Position numbers and translations under genes: made by a program
From: JADKBO01 sp037968395
GTDB taxonomy: Bacteria; Bacteroidota; Bacteroidia; Chitinophagales; Saprospiraceae
Assembly: GCA_037968395.1 (NCBI GenBank)
Contig: JBBKVK010000199.1
Location: forward strand, 1-5,998
Direction: 5' to 3'
Length of the DNA: 5,998 nt
Notes under the pieces: model-generated
Databases searched by the model: none
Seen by the model: the letters and a program-made list of their open reading frames with translations, nothing else
What the model was told of the DNA's origin: nothing
In this document: one piece after another, positions 5,954 through 5,998 of the stretch
Numbering within the stretch: position 1 is the stretch's first letter
Layout of the letters: every line of letters starts with the position of its first letter

Positions 5954-5998
5954 ATAATATTGCTCTTTTTTACGTTCTATACTCTCTTTGGAGGTAAG

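Larger units (their letters stand above)
5635..5998. other. Non-coding region downstream of the giant gene
   Basis: No credible gene lies in this stretch. All plus-strand ORFs are under 25 codons. On the minus strand a reading frame is open from the right edge down to a TAG at 5897-5899, but it runs straight through the terminator hairpin and looks like no known protein end. The part at 5635-5800 is plain AT-rich sequence with only weak inverted repeats (for example TATTGATT 5692-5699 with AATCAATA 5735-5742). The part at 5800-5915 is visibly richer in G+C and has several short inverted repeats. A minus-strand terminator follows at 5917-5953. Confidence 0.7.

Noticed and set aside
5897..5998. 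Minus-strand frame open from the right edge to TAG at 5897-5899
   Set aside because: It would translate through the whole terminator hairpin and its T-run. The two other minus frames stop at 5977-5979 and 5970-5972, just before the hairpin, which fits a real gene end better.

Overview
The window is dominated by one very large plus-strand gene (109-5634, 1841 codons, about 200 kDa) with short non-coding flanks. The DNA is AT-rich. The protein has a Sec signal peptide, a long array of PKD-like and Ig-like repeats, and a C-terminal domain of the gliding-motility-associated (CHU_C, type B) class that is exported by the type IX secretion system (T9SS). That combination, plus a start without a strong Shine-Dalgarno site, points to a member of the Bacteroidota, probably a free-living or gliding lineage such as Cytophagia, Saprospiria, Chitinophagia or Flavobacteriia. 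The genus cannot be told from this window.

Layout. Positions 1-108 are an AT-rich leader with a 14-base palindrome and no coding evidence. The gene starts at a TTG (109). Residues 1-19 are the signal peptide. Residues about 22-1275 hold 15 PKD-type repeats. Residues about 1276-1748 hold 6 Ig-like repeats, four of which carry a CxxC-type motif. Residues about 1749-1841 are the T9SS sorting domain. A conserved aromatic (Trp in 20 of 21 repeats) recurs every 74-90 residues through the whole array. From 5635 to 5998 I see no gene. This stretch has a small hairpin near 5828-5844 and, at 5917-5953, a convincing intrinsic terminator that works on the minus strand. A convergent minus-strand transcript therefore very likely enters from beyond the right edge.

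The most economical reading is a surface-exposed or secreted adhesin-like or matrix protein: Sec exports it to the periplasm and T9SS carries it across the outer membrane. No enzymatic domain is visible. No partner gene (for example a PorP/SprF-family protein, often found beside type B substrates) lies within the window. I do not see a clearly new system here. The points most worth checking are the internal sub-architecture of the repeat array, the disulfide-like cysteine ladder, the strong enrichment in Bacteroidota O-glycosylation sequons, and the strand-specific terminator.
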